The notes under the pieces were generated by a model. It saw nothing but the letters and a program-made list of their open reading frames with translations. It had not been told where the DNA came from and did not search any database. The translations under genes were made by a program, and so were the position numbers. Shown piece by piece: positions 35,261-46,418 of a stretch of 64,000 bases of DNA (the stretch's first letter is position 1; every line of letters begins with the position of its first letter). Source of the stretch: JAJFJD01 sp965228975 (GTDB taxonomy: Bacteria > Pseudomonadota > Alphaproteobacteria > UBA8366); contig OZ245851.1 of NCBI GenBank assembly GCA_965228975.1, positions 1,426,001 through 1,490,000 of the forward strand, written 5' to 3'.

Positions 35261-36220
35261 TTAGTAAGGTATTGGATTTGGACCAAAGTTTTCCTTGGCG
35301 AACGCGACCCTGTCGGAAGGAGATTTAAGCGCCGCGCTGTGTGCCTCAATCAACTCCATCCGGTGACGAAGGCCTTCGCAATTTGCAATTTGAATGTTGA
35401 GGCCGGGACGGGCGTTGAATTCGAGTACGAGCGGCCCCCTGGTCCTGTCGAGAACAATGTCGAGTCCGATAAAGTTGAGGTGCGTCAAATCGCAGGATCG
35501 TGCCGCCATTTTCAGTAAACCGTCCCAATCCGGCACTTTGATATTCATCACGGTATTCTGCGTGTCGGGATGCTTCTCGACCACGTCATTCCGCCATACC
35601 GCCATGAGTGTCCGGCCTGTAGGGATTGCGATGCCGGCGCCGAGCGCACCTTGGTGCAAGTTCGCCTTGCCGTGAGACATGCGCGTCGGAAGCCGCACCA
35701 TCGCCATAACAGGCACGCCCAGAAATACAACAATTCGAATATCGGGAACTCCATTGAATGTGACCTTTTCGAAAACCGGGTCGAAGTCAACGCAGTATTC
35801 AATGAGTGCCTTATCCGGTTGGCCCGCCAGGCTGAATGCTCCCGCCAATATATTGTTGAAGTGAAACGCCATGTCGATGGGATTCAATGCACTGCCGTCA
35901 GCGAGACTGAAATAATCACCCGCTTTGCCAACGACAACCAGAACGCCGTCACCGCCCGTTCCATGCGCGGGTTTCACCACGAATTTTGAGTGCTTATCCG
36001 TTATGTCGCGATAGTGCTTGACCTCATGTGGATATTCGAGCTTTCCGTACAATTCGGGAACGTTGATTCCCGCCTTCTGGGCGAGCTCCTTGCCCAGAAG
36101 CTTGTCATCGGCCATCGGATAGTACCGCCGCTGATTGTAGGTAAGAAGGTAATCGGCGTTGCGCTTGTTTAGGTTAACGACGCCGTTCCGCCACAAACGA
36201 TAGGCGCGCCCAAACATCAT
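35261..36220 (-). CDS. alpha-L-glutamate ligase-like (RimK-related) ATP-grasp protein
   Basis: A 319-residue ATP-grasp enzyme. The ATP-lysine loop is V-V-K83-P-A-H-G-T-G-G-D-G and the Mg-binding end is V-L-E-F-N-A-R-P-G-L-N. This is the RimK-related family (TIGR02291 type) usually found with a seven-TM inactive transglutaminase and a retropepsin-like protease. It should ligate an amino acid, perhaps glutamate, to a carboxylate of a peptide or small molecule. Its ATG overlaps the stop of the 7TM gene (ATGA), so the two are translationally coupled. Codon use is somewhat less GC-rich than the rest of the window. Confidence 0.9.
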   Translation of the reverse strand: MMFGRAYRLWRNGVVNLNKRNADYLLTYNQRRYYPMADDKLLGKELAQKAGINVPELYGKLEYPHEVKHYRDITDKHSKFVVKPAHGTGGDGVLVVVGKAGDYFSLADGSALNPIDMAFHFNNILAGAFSLAGQPDKALIEYCVDFDPVFEKVTFNGVPDIRIVVFLGVPVMAMVRLPTRMSHGKANLHQGALGAGIAIPTGRTLMAVWRNDVVEKHPDTQNTVMNIKVPDWDGLLKMAARSCDLTHLNFIGLDIVLDRTRGPLVLEFNARPGLNIQIANCEGLRHRMELIEAHSAALKSPSDRVAFAKENFGPNPIPY

Positions 36221-37749
36221 TTGTTACTCCCGGCCAGCACCCGGAACCGCGCCAGATCAAGTAGGCGGAATCCGGAATAGCGTCCGATCAACAGATTAGA
36301 TGCAAGTATTACGATCAATAGCTCCGGATACACGATGACCATGTGCTCCACATATGAACTCGCCATGATGAAGTAGGCGAAGATTGCCACCAAAACGCTG
36401 TCAAAACTCCGCCTAAGCATTTCGCCGGAGCCCCGCTCGTCCCAAACGATGGACATCCGCTCGACGGTCATGGTCAGAATGACCATGGGAAAGAGGGTGA
36501 CCGAAAGACCGCGCTCGAACCCAAGCTGGTTGCTGAGTACGCTAACGCCCGCCATCGCGAGAATGACGATGATCAATATGCTCGACAGCCGGGGCACTAC
36601 GAGTAAGCGCAGCGTCCCCAGATAAACCCGCGCCAGAAGCGTGATGGCAATCACGACGGCGAGCAAGAATAGGCCCCATGCCAACTGGGTCTCGCGGAAG
36701 GCAATGGCGATGAGGACCGGCATGAAGGTACCGAATGTGCGCAAGCCGATGACGTTACGCATGATCGTTAGAAAAAATACCCCGAATGGAACGGTCAGGA
36801 TAATCTTGTAAATTTGCTGCGCATCGACCGGTAGCGCAAACAGCGAGAATTTTATCCAGCCGAGCTCTTTCTGATTGCTCGCGTGGAGGGAGGTGCGTAG
36901 GGCAGGCGCCGATGTGGCGGCAACCGAGAGGTTCCTTTCGATATTTGAGCCGCCTCTGAGCGACACCAGACCCTTCTTGTCGCCCCGCCACCACGGCAGA
37001 AAATTTTCGGGGACGTCCTTCGTAACCGTCTGCGGCGCATAGGCACGCCATTCATTTCGCGAATAAACCTCAAGCCAATGGGTGAGATGCGCGTTGCGCT
37101 GCGCCTTGACGAGTTGGATGCCCGTTACCAAACGTGATGGGACTTCGGCCAGCGCCAGAAGTCGTCGCGCCATCAGTATTCGGTCGCGCGTCGACGAAAA
37201 TGCGCCAAGCAAAGCATGCGCATTCGCATCCTGCGACATCGGATCGAGCCGCTCGAATAACAATCGTACCAGGCTATCGTCGTCCGATGCCACATCACGG
37301 ACAGACTTAAGGAGACCATGCGCCGCCGTAACGTCGGCTTCCGTGAAATTCGGATTCGGGATCGCGGATTTGCCGCGTACGCTGTCATGGATCGCGGTCT
37401 TTTCCCGATGCACGACGAATCGGTAGTATACGACCTGTAGGCCTTCCGCCGTCGCCGTTGAAAAAATCGATATGTTATTGCCGTCTCTCGATCCCGTCGT
37501 GAGCCCGTAACCTTCGGACGCGAAGCTCTGATCGATGATCGTGAAAGGTCCCTCATTTTTTGGCGTGAAGACCGACAGCCTTGCCGCTCCGCCTTTGGCC
37601 TCGAAAGTGATCTTTGCCTGGACTTCCCAAGTCTCAACGCTTTCGTCTGGACGCAACGGTAAGCCCAGTATGAGCGCCTTATAGAGAAAGAAACTGACAC
37701 TGACGCTTAAGAGAACAGCTGACAGAATATAAAGCTGGAGATTTTTCAT
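36217..37749 (-). CDS. inactive transglutaminase fused to seven transmembrane helices
   Basis: A 510-residue membrane protein. A first membrane helix (about 5-27) precedes a periplasmic region of about 290 residues with a transglutaminase-like core, including R-R-L-L-A-L-A-E-V-P-S-R-L-V-T-G and H-W-L-E-V-Y. The catalytic Cys is not seen; a Met stands near its expected place. From about 315 on there are seven hydrophobic segments. This matches the paired Pfam families PF14400 and PF14402. The ATP-grasp gene overlaps its end and a retropepsin is close by, the conserved neighbourhood of this family. It probably binds, rather than cleaves, a periplasmic peptide. The start at 37749 skips a non-conserved 18-residue extension. 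Confidence 0.9.
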   Translation of the reverse strand: MKNLQLYILSAVLLSVSVSFFLYKALILGLPLRPDESVETWEVQAKITFEAKGGAARLSVFTPKNEGPFTIIDQSFASEGYGLTTGSRDGNNISIFSTATAEGLQVVYYRFVVHREKTAIHDSVRGKSAIPNPNFTEADVTAAHGLLKSVRDVASDDDSLVRLLFERLDPMSQDANAHALLGAFSSTRDRILMARRLLALAEVPSRLVTGIQLVKAQRNAHLTHWLEVYSRNEWRAYAPQTVTKDVPENFLPWWRGDKKGLVSLRGGSNIERNLSVAATSAPALRTSLHASNQKELGWIKFSLFALPVDAQQIYKIILTVPFGVFFLTIMRNVIGLRTFGTFMPVLIAIAFRETQLAWGLFLLAVVIAITLLARVYLGTLRLLVVPRLSSILIIVILAMAGVSVLSNQLGFERGLSVTLFPMVILTMTVERMSIVWDERGSGEMLRRSFDSVLVAIFAYFIMASSYVEHMVIVYPELLIVILASNLLIGRYSGFRLLDLARFRVLAGSNK

Positions 37750-38022
37750 TACCTCTATTTCCCCTAAAGGAAAGCCAAAGGCGTGTATTGGATCTACCGG
37801 CAAATAAAGTCGCGGAAAGCGTCACATTCGCTTATGCCCTCATAGATCGCGCATACAAAAGCGAAAATAATTTTCCCTTCAGCAGTAGAAGCGGCTCACG
37901 AAGTCTCATTGCCGCATTTTTGCCATATTGGACAATGTCGCTTTGCGGCTCCATGACTTGGCTCAATGCTACATGCGGGATGGAGCGCGAACGTGGAAGT
38001 CTATGCTTGGAAGGTGATTGGC

Positions 38023-38622
38023 TTACTGATCCGGCTTCCGCTTGGGTCGCGTCGATATTTGTTCGAGGGTCAGCTGTTTAGCTCTGGCAATTTCGGCGGG
38101 AGTCATTTTGCGGGTCAAAATATCGGCAAATTTTCCTGCAGTCTTGCTTCCCCCAGCGGCCGCGAAATTGAACCAGGCAAGAGCGCGTACACGGTCCTTC
38201 GTCACCCCCTGACCCGACGCGTACATCACGCCAAGAGAATATTGCGCGACAGGATCACCTTGCGCCGCAGCAGCGGAATACCATTTGACTGCTTTTGAAT
38301 AGTCCCGTGGAACGCCTTCGCCCAGATAATGTAAAGCGCCGAGATAGAATTGCGCATTCGGGTTGCCCTGCGCCGCGGCCCGCTCGAAAAAAGACGCCGC
38401 CTGCTTATAGTCGGCCGACACGCCCTCCCACATAAGATACATGCGGCCTAAGTAGTACTGTGCTTTGGCATGATCATTTTCGGCAGCTGCTCGAAATTCT
38501 CGCAGGGCCAACTTGAAATTCTTGCTTTCGTAAGCCCGAACACCTTCGTCGAAACCGGCAAACGCCGCACCGGAGCCGGCCGCCGTGAGAGAGATAACCA
38601 ATATCAGTCGCAAGAACGTCAT
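38023..38622 (-). CDS. secreted Sel1-repeat protein
   Basis: A 199-residue protein with a signal peptide (cleavage near A-F-A) and about four Sel1/TPR-like repeats, each with A-x-x-Y-L-G and an E-G-V or Q-G-V turn. Such solenoids bind proteins in the periplasm. It lies between the 7TM transglutaminase gene and the divergent retropepsin gene, so a part in the same system is plausible. The ATG at 38622 is used; an in-frame TTG seven codons earlier is a weaker choice. Its end (K-R-K-P-D-Q) is basic and non-repetitive. Confidence 0.87.
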   Translation of the reverse strand: MTFLRLILVISLTAAGSGAAFAGFDEGVRAYESKNFKLALREFRAAAENDHAKAQYYLGRMYLMWEGVSADYKQAASFFERAAAQGNPNAQFYLGALHYLGEGVPRDYSKAVKWYSAAAAQGDPVAQYSLGVMYASGQGVTKDRVRALAWFNFAAAGGSKTAGKFADILTRKMTPAEIARAKQLTLEQISTRPKRKPDQ

Positions 38623-38875
38623 CGAGATGAGGTCACGGTCCAATTAGAGATTTCTCGGCATTTGTAACTTCGATCCGCTTCAAGGTACGGCATGAGTTGG
38701 ACATTTCCGCCACATTGAAATTGATCGAATTCAGTTCATTATGTGGACCCATCGAACCAAAGGGAAGGTTGATTTTTTCTCGTCAAAAAACCGGGTTAGG
38801 GTCCCCAAGCGGGTTATCGTAGCGTGTTAGAGTAGCAATTGAACAAACAATATATGGAAGCGGGCGGCGTTAGGG

Positions 38876-39385
38876 ATGCAATTGGCCAGACGTTTTTTTT
38901 CTAGTTTAGCAGTTTGCGCTTTCGCAATTTTGGCGAATGCGGCAACCGCTCATAGTGACGAAAAGCTCGTAATAGGATGGGTGGAAAAGGTCCAGCTGCT
39001 TCCTGAAAGCCTAGTTATGGACGCGCTGTTAGATACCGGCGCCAACAGTACTTCTATCGATGCATCCGATTTATCCCGCTTCGAACGCGGGGGACGCCCC
39101 TGGGTTCGATTTTCCGTATCCGATCGAAAAGGAAATAAAGCGGAATTTGAACGGCCAGTCGTTCGCGCCGTTCGCATCAAGAAAAGTGATGTCCATGCTG
39201 CGACCAGACCTGTTGTGATGCTTGCCATTTGTATCGGAGGGCAATTTCGGGAGGAGGCGGTCAATCTGACCAATCGATCACATCTACGCTACCCGCTGCT
39301 GATTGGTCGAGCAGCGATGGCAGGCCGTTTTATCGTAAACTCGTCCCGTAAGTTTACCGTCACGCCGAATTGCTTCGGCCGCTAG
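38876..39385 (+). CDS. secreted retropepsin-like aspartic protease (RimB / ATP-dependent zinc protease family)
   Basis: A 169-residue protein with a signal peptide (about 1-26, cleavage near A-T-A-H) and one aspartic protease half: L-L-D53-T-G-A-N-S, which would dimerise to form the active site as in retroviral proteases. The later L-L-I-G-R strand is the family's second signature (PF05618). The family name mentions zinc and ATP only by annotation history. It is divergent from the Sel1, 7TM and RimK-like genes and completes the known association of protease, inactive transglutaminase and ATP-grasp ligase. It may trim the peptide the ligase builds. The gene start is AT-rich. Confidence 0.9.
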   Translation: MQLARRFFSSLAVCAFAILANAATAHSDEKLVIGWVEKVQLLPESLVMDALLDTGANSTSIDASDLSRFERGGRPWVRFSVSDRKGNKAEFERPVVRAVRIKKSDVHAATRPVVMLAICIGGQFREEAVNLTNRSHLRYPLLIGRAAMAGRFIVNSSRKFTVTPNCFGR

Positions 39386-39430
39386 GCGTTGCCCGCTATA
39401 CCCCCGTTTCACCTCAAAATCACTCCAGCA

Positions 39431-39566
39431 CGTAGGGCGCGAGCCGCTTCGTCGGCGTCGGACGGCCGGTCTTGATCGACATCGACCGAGATGTCCGACG
39501 GTAGTTTTTCCCATTCGGCTGTTTTTCGGCGAGTTCCCGGTAGTCGTTGATGATGGCGAGGCGCAT
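39431..39566 (-). pseudogene. decayed N-terminal copy of a D-2-hydroxyacid dehydrogenase
   Basis: Read from the ATG at 39566, the first 14 codons give R-L-A-I-I-N-D-Y-R-E-L-A-E, nearly the start of the intact dehydrogenase encoded at 34956-33994. A one-base loss then shifts the frame; in the shifted frame the homology continues as P-S-D-I-S-V-D-V-D-Q-D-R. A second small deletion follows, after which R-L-A-P-Y ends the match at about codon 48. Bases upstream to about 39640 also resemble the intact gene's leader. The rest of the gene is absent. Coding loss is certain; the origin by duplication or by decay of an older paralogue is inference. Confidence 0.8.
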
Positions 39567-39776
39567 TGGGTTTCCTTGGTTCATCCCGTTCGGACGCAGG
39601 GGTATAGTCGTCGTCGGTGGCGTTCGGTCGTCAAAATTCGATGAGTACCCTGAGCGGGAATCGAATCCGGCGAAACCCGGTCCTCGAACCGGACGGTCTT
39701 GTCGCTAAACGATCAGCGCGGGTCAAACCCATCACTCAACCGTCCGGGTCATGAAGCGATAAGGAAGCGCACAGGT

Positions 39777-40916
39777 GTGAGCGAGGGCTACGATTACATA
39801 ATTGTCGGCGGTGGTATCGCGGGCGTGTCGGCCGGTTATTTCCTGGCGCGGCACGGCCGCGTGCTGTTGCTTGAGCGCGAATCATCGCTCGCGTATCACA
39901 CCACCGGCCGGTCGGCGGCAATCTATACGCAGGCGTATGGCAATGACGTGGTGCGTGCCCTGACGGTGGCCGGGCACGGATTCTTCACCGCACCGCCGGA
40001 AGGGTTCTCGGATCATGGGTTGTTGGGCCCACGAGGTGCCTTGTTCATAGGCCGTGACGACCAACTCGGAGCGCTGGAGCGGGCCGAGGCAGAAGGGCGA
40101 CAATTCGTCGACTCCGTTCGCAGCGTCGACGTGGACGAGGCGTGCGCGATCCTGCCGGTGTTGCGGCCCGACTATGTCGCCGGTGCGGTTCTGGAGCCGG
40201 ACGCGATGGACATCGACGTGCACGCGTTGCACCAGGGCTTCGTGCGGGGCATCCGCGCCCGGGGCGGCACAATCAGGACAGATGCGGAAGTGCTGGCCGT
40301 GAGCCGCACCGGGGCCGATTGGTCGGTGGAGACGCCGGGCGGCACCTGGACGGCGCCGGTCGTCGTCAATGCGGCCGGGGCGTGGTGTGACGAAATTGCG
40401 GCGATGGCGGGCGTCGATCCCATCGGATTGGTGCCGAAGCGGCGCACGGCCGTCGTGTTCGACGGGCCATCGGGCCTAAAGGTCCACACTTGGCCGCTGA
40501 CCATCGATGTGGACGAAGAATTCTACTTCAAGCCCGAGGCCGGCAAGGTGATGGGGTCTCCGGCAGACGAGACCCCGATGCCGCCCTGCGACGTGCAGCC
40601 GGAAGAGCTGGATATCGCCATCGCGATCGACCGCATCCAGACGGCGACAACGATGACGGTCGACCGCGTGTCGCACCATTGGGCCGGCCTGCGGTCCTTC
40701 GTCTCCGATAAGACGCCGGTGGCCGGATTCGATCCGGCCGCGCCCGGCTTCTTCTGGCTGGCGGGGCAGGGCGGCTACGGTATCCAAACGGCACCCGCCT
40801 TGGGCCGACTCACCGCCGACCTCGCGCGCGGAGAGGACGTGCCGGCGGAGATCGGCGATTTCGGTGTGGCGGCGGCCGATCTGTCGCCGGCCCGTGCGGG
40901 CTTGCGGACAACCTGA
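39777..40916 (+). CDS. FAD-dependent oxidoreductase (DAO family, glycine/D-amino acid oxidase-like)
   Basis: A 379-residue flavoprotein starting V-S-E-G-Y-D-Y-I-I-V-G-G-G-I-A-G, the FAD dinucleotide motif, with S-L-A-Y-H-T-T-G-R-S-A-A as the DAO second contact and G-Q-G-G-Y-G-I-Q-T-A-P near the end. The closest pattern is D-arginine/glycerol-3-phosphate-like dehydrogenases of the DAO group (DauA-like). The GTG at 39777 is chosen because AAGGAAG lies about ten bases upstream and the FAD motif begins within ten residues; an ATG 26 codons earlier lies in the non-conserved leader. The substrate is probably an amino or imino acid. It converges with the aconitase gene. Confidence 0.87.
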   Translation: MSEGYDYIIVGGGIAGVSAGYFLARHGRVLLLERESSLAYHTTGRSAAIYTQAYGNDVVRALTVAGHGFFTAPPEGFSDHGLLGPRGALFIGRDDQLGALERAEAEGRQFVDSVRSVDVDEACAILPVLRPDYVAGAVLEPDAMDIDVHALHQGFVRGIRARGGTIRTDAEVLAVSRTGADWSVETPGGTWTAPVVVNAAGAWCDEIAAMAGVDPIGLVPKRRTAVVFDGPSGLKVHTWPLTIDVDEEFYFKPEAGKVMGSPADETPMPPCDVQPEELDIAIAIDRIQTATTMTVDRVSHHWAGLRSFVSDKTPVAGFDPAAPGFFWLAGQGGYGIQTAPALGRLTADLARGEDVPAEIGDFGVAAADLSPARAGLRTT

Positions 40917-40932
40917 AGGTTGACCTGCGGGC

Positions 40933-43602
<2,670 letters not shown>

Positions 43603-43708
43603 TGAAGTTCCCTCTGCAGATCGCCGGCGCCGAACGGCCGGTATATCGCGGCCAATACTAGGTGTTCGCCCGTGATCGGCAAAATCACGGAGTTCCGGCG
43701 AGAAACGT

Positions 43709-44467
43709 CTACTCGGGAAGGACTTCCTCGGCCACGGCGAGGGCGTTGAAGGCTTGCGGGAAGCCGGAATAGGGGCCGGTCTGGGCGATGGCTTCGAGGA
43801 TTTCCGTCCGCGACAGGCCGACATTCAGCGCCGAGGGGAAGAATTTCCGTTGCTGCGACTCCAAGCCTGTGGCGGTAAACGCGGCGACGGAACAGATCAT
43901 GCGCTGGCGCACGGAAATGCCCGGCCGGTTCCAGACCTCGCCATAGAGGAAATCGATGGCCGTCGAATACAGCCCGCTGGCCGCCGACCCCGGCGCCGCA
44001 TAACCGCCCTCGGCCCGCTCGCCGTGCAGCGTTTGCATCGTTTCCCGGCCCATCAAGAGCAGTTCGTCCAGGTCGGCTTCCTTCAGGTCTTCTTTCGGTT
44101 GTGGAATTCCCGTGTCGCGGAGCACCGTGCGAACGACTTCCAGCGAATTCAACGCCGTCGGGAACCCGGTGTACATCGTGCAATGGAGCATCACCTCCTG
44201 GACCAAGCGGGGGCTCATGTCGATATGCAGGGCCGCGCCGACGTATTGCGCCAACTGCGGAAGACGCTGCGCACAGGTGAGGGCCGACAGCGTCGCCAGC
44301 ATCCGGTCATCGAGCGCCAGGCCGGGCCGCGCCCAAACCCGGCCGAACACCACCTCGTCGATGAGGCCGGGCAGCCCCGGCATAAGCTCGTCGGTGGCGC
44401 GCTCGCCCAGTCCCAATTGCGCTCTTACCGCCGCGCCGGCGCGGCGCAGGTCTTCACGGGCTGTCAT
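43709..44467 (-). CDS. carboxymuconolactone decarboxylase family protein, two CMD domains
   Basis: A 252-residue all-helical protein made of two tandem CMD units (about 30-115 and 160-250). Each has the L-T-C-A-Q-R-L-P-Q-L or C-S-V-A-A-F-T-A-T-G-L helix pair and ends in G-F-P-T-A-L-N or G-F-P-Q-A-F-N. The AhpD-type C-x-x-C redox pair is missing, so it belongs with gamma-carboxymuconolactone decarboxylase-like proteins and not with AhpD. Fused double-CMD proteins of this kind are common beside catabolic genes, and their substrates are mostly unknown. The start at 44467 drops an unconserved extension. Aconitase is the next gene on the strand. Confidence 0.85.
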   Translation of the reverse strand: MTAREDLRRAGAAVRAQLGLGERATDELMPGLPGLIDEVVFGRVWARPGLALDDRMLATLSALTCAQRLPQLAQYVGAALHIDMSPRLVQEVMLHCTMYTGFPTALNSLEVVRTVLRDTGIPQPKEDLKEADLDELLLMGRETMQTLHGERAEGGYAAPGSAASGLYSTAIDFLYGEVWNRPGISVRQRMICSVAAFTATGLESQQRKFFPSALNVGLSRTEILEAIAQTGPYSGFPQAFNALAVAEEVLPE

Positions 44468-44553
44468 GTCTGGTTCCTCGTCGTGGCGTGGGGCGCTGCA
44501 ATGCTGCGGCCTTCGCCCGGCGCGGTCAACCCGATGCGCCACCTCGGGGCGGT

Positions 44554-44973
44554 TCAGCGCCGGATCGTCTGGATCAGCCGGTTGGCCAGCATGCCCGCCA
44601 GCATCGCGCCGACGAAGATCACCGATTCCGTATGGCCGGCGACCAGGCCGGCGATGGCGGGGCCGGGACAGAGGCCGACGAGACCCCATCCGATGCCGAA
44701 CAAAGCCGCGCCCACGACCAGCGGCATATCGAGCTCGCGGTTTTTGGGTATTTGGAACTCGTCCTCGAGGACCGGCGATGCCCGTTTCTTCGCCTGGGCG
44801 AAGCCGACTGCGGCGACACCGACCGCGCCCACCATGACCAGCGCGAGGCTGGGGTCCCAGTTACCGAGGATGTCGAGAAAGGCGAGCACCTTCGCCGGAT
44901 TGATCATCTGCGACACGGCGAGTCCCAGGCCGAACAGAAGACCTGCGAGAAAGGAGACGGCGGCGGCCATCAT
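44554..44973 (-). CDS. YeeE/YedE family membrane protein, second half (DUF6691 type)
   Basis: A 139-residue protein with four membrane segments and the family signatures N-P-A-K-V-L-A-F-L-D and G-L-C-P-G-P-A. The Cys in G-L-C-P-G is the conserved thiol of sulfur-transporting YeeE/YedE (TsuA-like) proteins. Its ATG overlaps the stop of the upstream partner gene (ATGA), so the two halves of one channel are made together. The pair likely brings thiosulfate or another sulfur anion across the inner membrane. No sulfur enzymes flank it, so the exact anion is open. Confidence 0.9.
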   Translation of the reverse strand: MMAAAVSFLAGLLFGLGLAVSQMINPAKVLAFLDILGNWDPSLALVMVGAVGVAAVGFAQAKKRASPVLEDEFQIPKNRELDMPLVVGAALFGIGWGLVGLCPGPAIAGLVAGHTESVIFVGAMLAGMLANRLIQTIRR

Positions 44974-45395
44974 ACCGCCCCCGTGTGCCGCATGAGAAAC
45001 AGCGTTGCCATGGCGATCGCCATGAACAGGAGGGTCGCGGCGATCGACCGGGGCGATAGGCGCGCGATGCCGCACACGCCGTGGCCGCTGGTGCAGCCGT
45101 TGCCGAGGCTCGAACCGTATCCGACCAGGAGGCCCGCGACCACGAGCAGCGGCGTGCCCGCGTCGAATTCCACGACGAATGGGGTGGGGGCGATGAGGTT
45201 ATGTAGTGCCGCCCCCGCGACCAGGCCGCCGAGGAACAGGACTCGCCACGCGAGGTCGCCCATCGGGAAGGTCAAGGCGCCGCCGAGGATGCCACTAATC
45301 CCGGCGATACGGCCCTTAACGAGTATCAGTATGGTGGCGGAAAGACCGATAAGGCCGCCGCCGATCAGGGCCGAAATCGGGGTGAAATTTTCCAT
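44970..45395 (-). CDS. YeeE/YedE family membrane protein, first half
   Basis: A 141-residue protein with four membrane segments. It carries the hallmark G-N-G-C-T-S-G-H-G-V-C-G-I-A-R-L-S with two cysteines, the sulfur-relay site of this family. A full AAGGAGGT ribosome binding site precedes the ATG at 45395, and its end is coupled to the second-half gene by overlap. Split YeeE/YedE pairs of this kind are widespread in proteobacteria, often near rhodanese or ArsR-type regulators, neither of which is here. Confidence 0.9.
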   Translation of the reverse strand: MENFTPISALIGGGLIGLSATILILVKGRIAGISGILGGALTFPMGDLAWRVLFLGGLVAGAALHNLIAPTPFVVEFDAGTPLLVVAGLLVGYGSSLGNGCTSGHGVCGIARLSPRSIAATLLFMAIAMATLFLMRHTGAV

Positions 45396-45481
45396 GCAGC
45401 ACCTCCTTATCTAGCATTGCGCCATCCTGACCGGACATCGCGGCCGCTGCCTTGATTCACCGCAATCCGGCCCTGTGGGCT

Positions 45482-46333
45482 CTACACCCGCCGAACCGAT
45501 GAGACCGGTTGGTTTTCGTTGTCCTGAATATACCCGACGATGTCTTGGAAGGGGGCGGTCGAGACGCACATGTCCATGGCATTGGCGTGGAGGAACCGGT
45601 CGGGTGAGACCCAGATGCCCACATGCCCTTTCCAGAAAACGAGATCACCCCGTTGCAGAACGCCCTCGTCTCCATCGTAGGGCACCGGCGATCCCAGTCC
45701 GGCTTCCTGCATGTCGCTGTCGCGTGGGGCGTCGATGCCGCACCGCATCAGCGCCAATTGAACCAGCGCCGAACAGTCCAGGCCGCGGTCCGACCGGCCG
45801 CCCCAGACATAGGGCGCGCCCATGAAGCGTTCCGCGACGGCGACGAAATCGCTTTCGGTTTCGTTTAGTCCCGCCAGATGCTGCGCCGGGACCCAGCCGC
45901 CGGTCGCCAGTTCGGCGTAGCGCCCTTTCGTTCCGGTAACCGCGACCGATGCGCAGATCGGCAGGGACATGGTCCCCGGCGACCGCACATGCGGGTCGCC
46001 GTAAACACAGGTCCGGATCGCGCCAACGAAGTGGGTCGGTGCGTGGATGGCGTCGCTCAAGGCGGCGCTGTCGGTGTAGCCGACATAGCCGTCGGTCCGG
46101 TTCTGGACCCAGGCGACGCCGCCGGTGTCCTCGAAGACGGTCACGGTTTCGCCGAATACCAGTTCGGAGGAAAGCTGCGTGCCCGGCTCGGGCGCGCGCC
46201 GCAACGGCGCCGTCGCGGCGATGACTTGTGCGGGGCGGCCGTCGACGAAGCGCGCGGCCTCGACTTGGCCTTTCAAGGCCGCGTCGGCGAGATCGTCTCG
46301 ATAGGCGTGCAGGCGTTTGTCCAGTGTCGTCAC
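45482..46333 (-). CDS. NlpC/P60 (C40) peptidase with SH3-like domains
   Basis: A 283-residue cell-wall hydrolase. Residues about 35-155 form two SH3-like units, and residues 160-283 the NlpC/P60 domain with catalytic C187 (L-D-C-S-A-L-V-Q), H237 (G-H-V-G-I-W) and a third polar residue H249. It resembles YkfC-type gamma-D-glutamyl-L-diamino acid endopeptidases. No signal peptide is apparent, so it may act on cytoplasmic murein peptides during recycling. The start is set at GTG 46333, because the family begins T-T-L-D-x-R-L-H-A; an ATG 18 codons earlier is less conserved. A PH-domain gene lies upstream on the same strand. Confidence 0.87.
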   Translation of the reverse strand: MTTLDKRLHAYRDDLADAALKGQVEAARFVDGRPAQVIAATAPLRRAPEPGTQLSSELVFGETVTVFEDTGGVAWVQNRTDGYVGYTDSAALSDAIHAPTHFVGAIRTCVYGDPHVRSPGTMSLPICASVAVTGTKGRYAELATGGWVPAQHLAGLNETESDFVAVAERFMGAPYVWGGRSDRGLDCSALVQLALMRCGIDAPRDSDMQEAGLGSPVPYDGDEGVLQRGDLVFWKGHVGIWVSPDRFLHANAMDMCVSTAPFQDIVGYIQDNENQPVSSVRRV

Positions 46334-46418
46334 GATATTCCGCTTTCCAAGTCGGCGCGGGGCCACGGGTGGTTTGCGCGCCACCATAGAGTATCCGGCG
46401 GCGTTGCTTAACCGATTC

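Noticed and set aside
39640..39740. tRNA-like pieces (ATCGAATCC and TCGAACC) before the FAD oxidoreductase
   Set aside because: T-arm-like bases occur, but no acceptor, D or anticodon stems can be built around them on either strand.
43670..43690. CCGTGAT/ATCACGG hairpin between the CMD gene and aconitase
   Set aside because: Seven pairs, no T run on the minus strand where both genes lie; could not be supported as terminator or operator.
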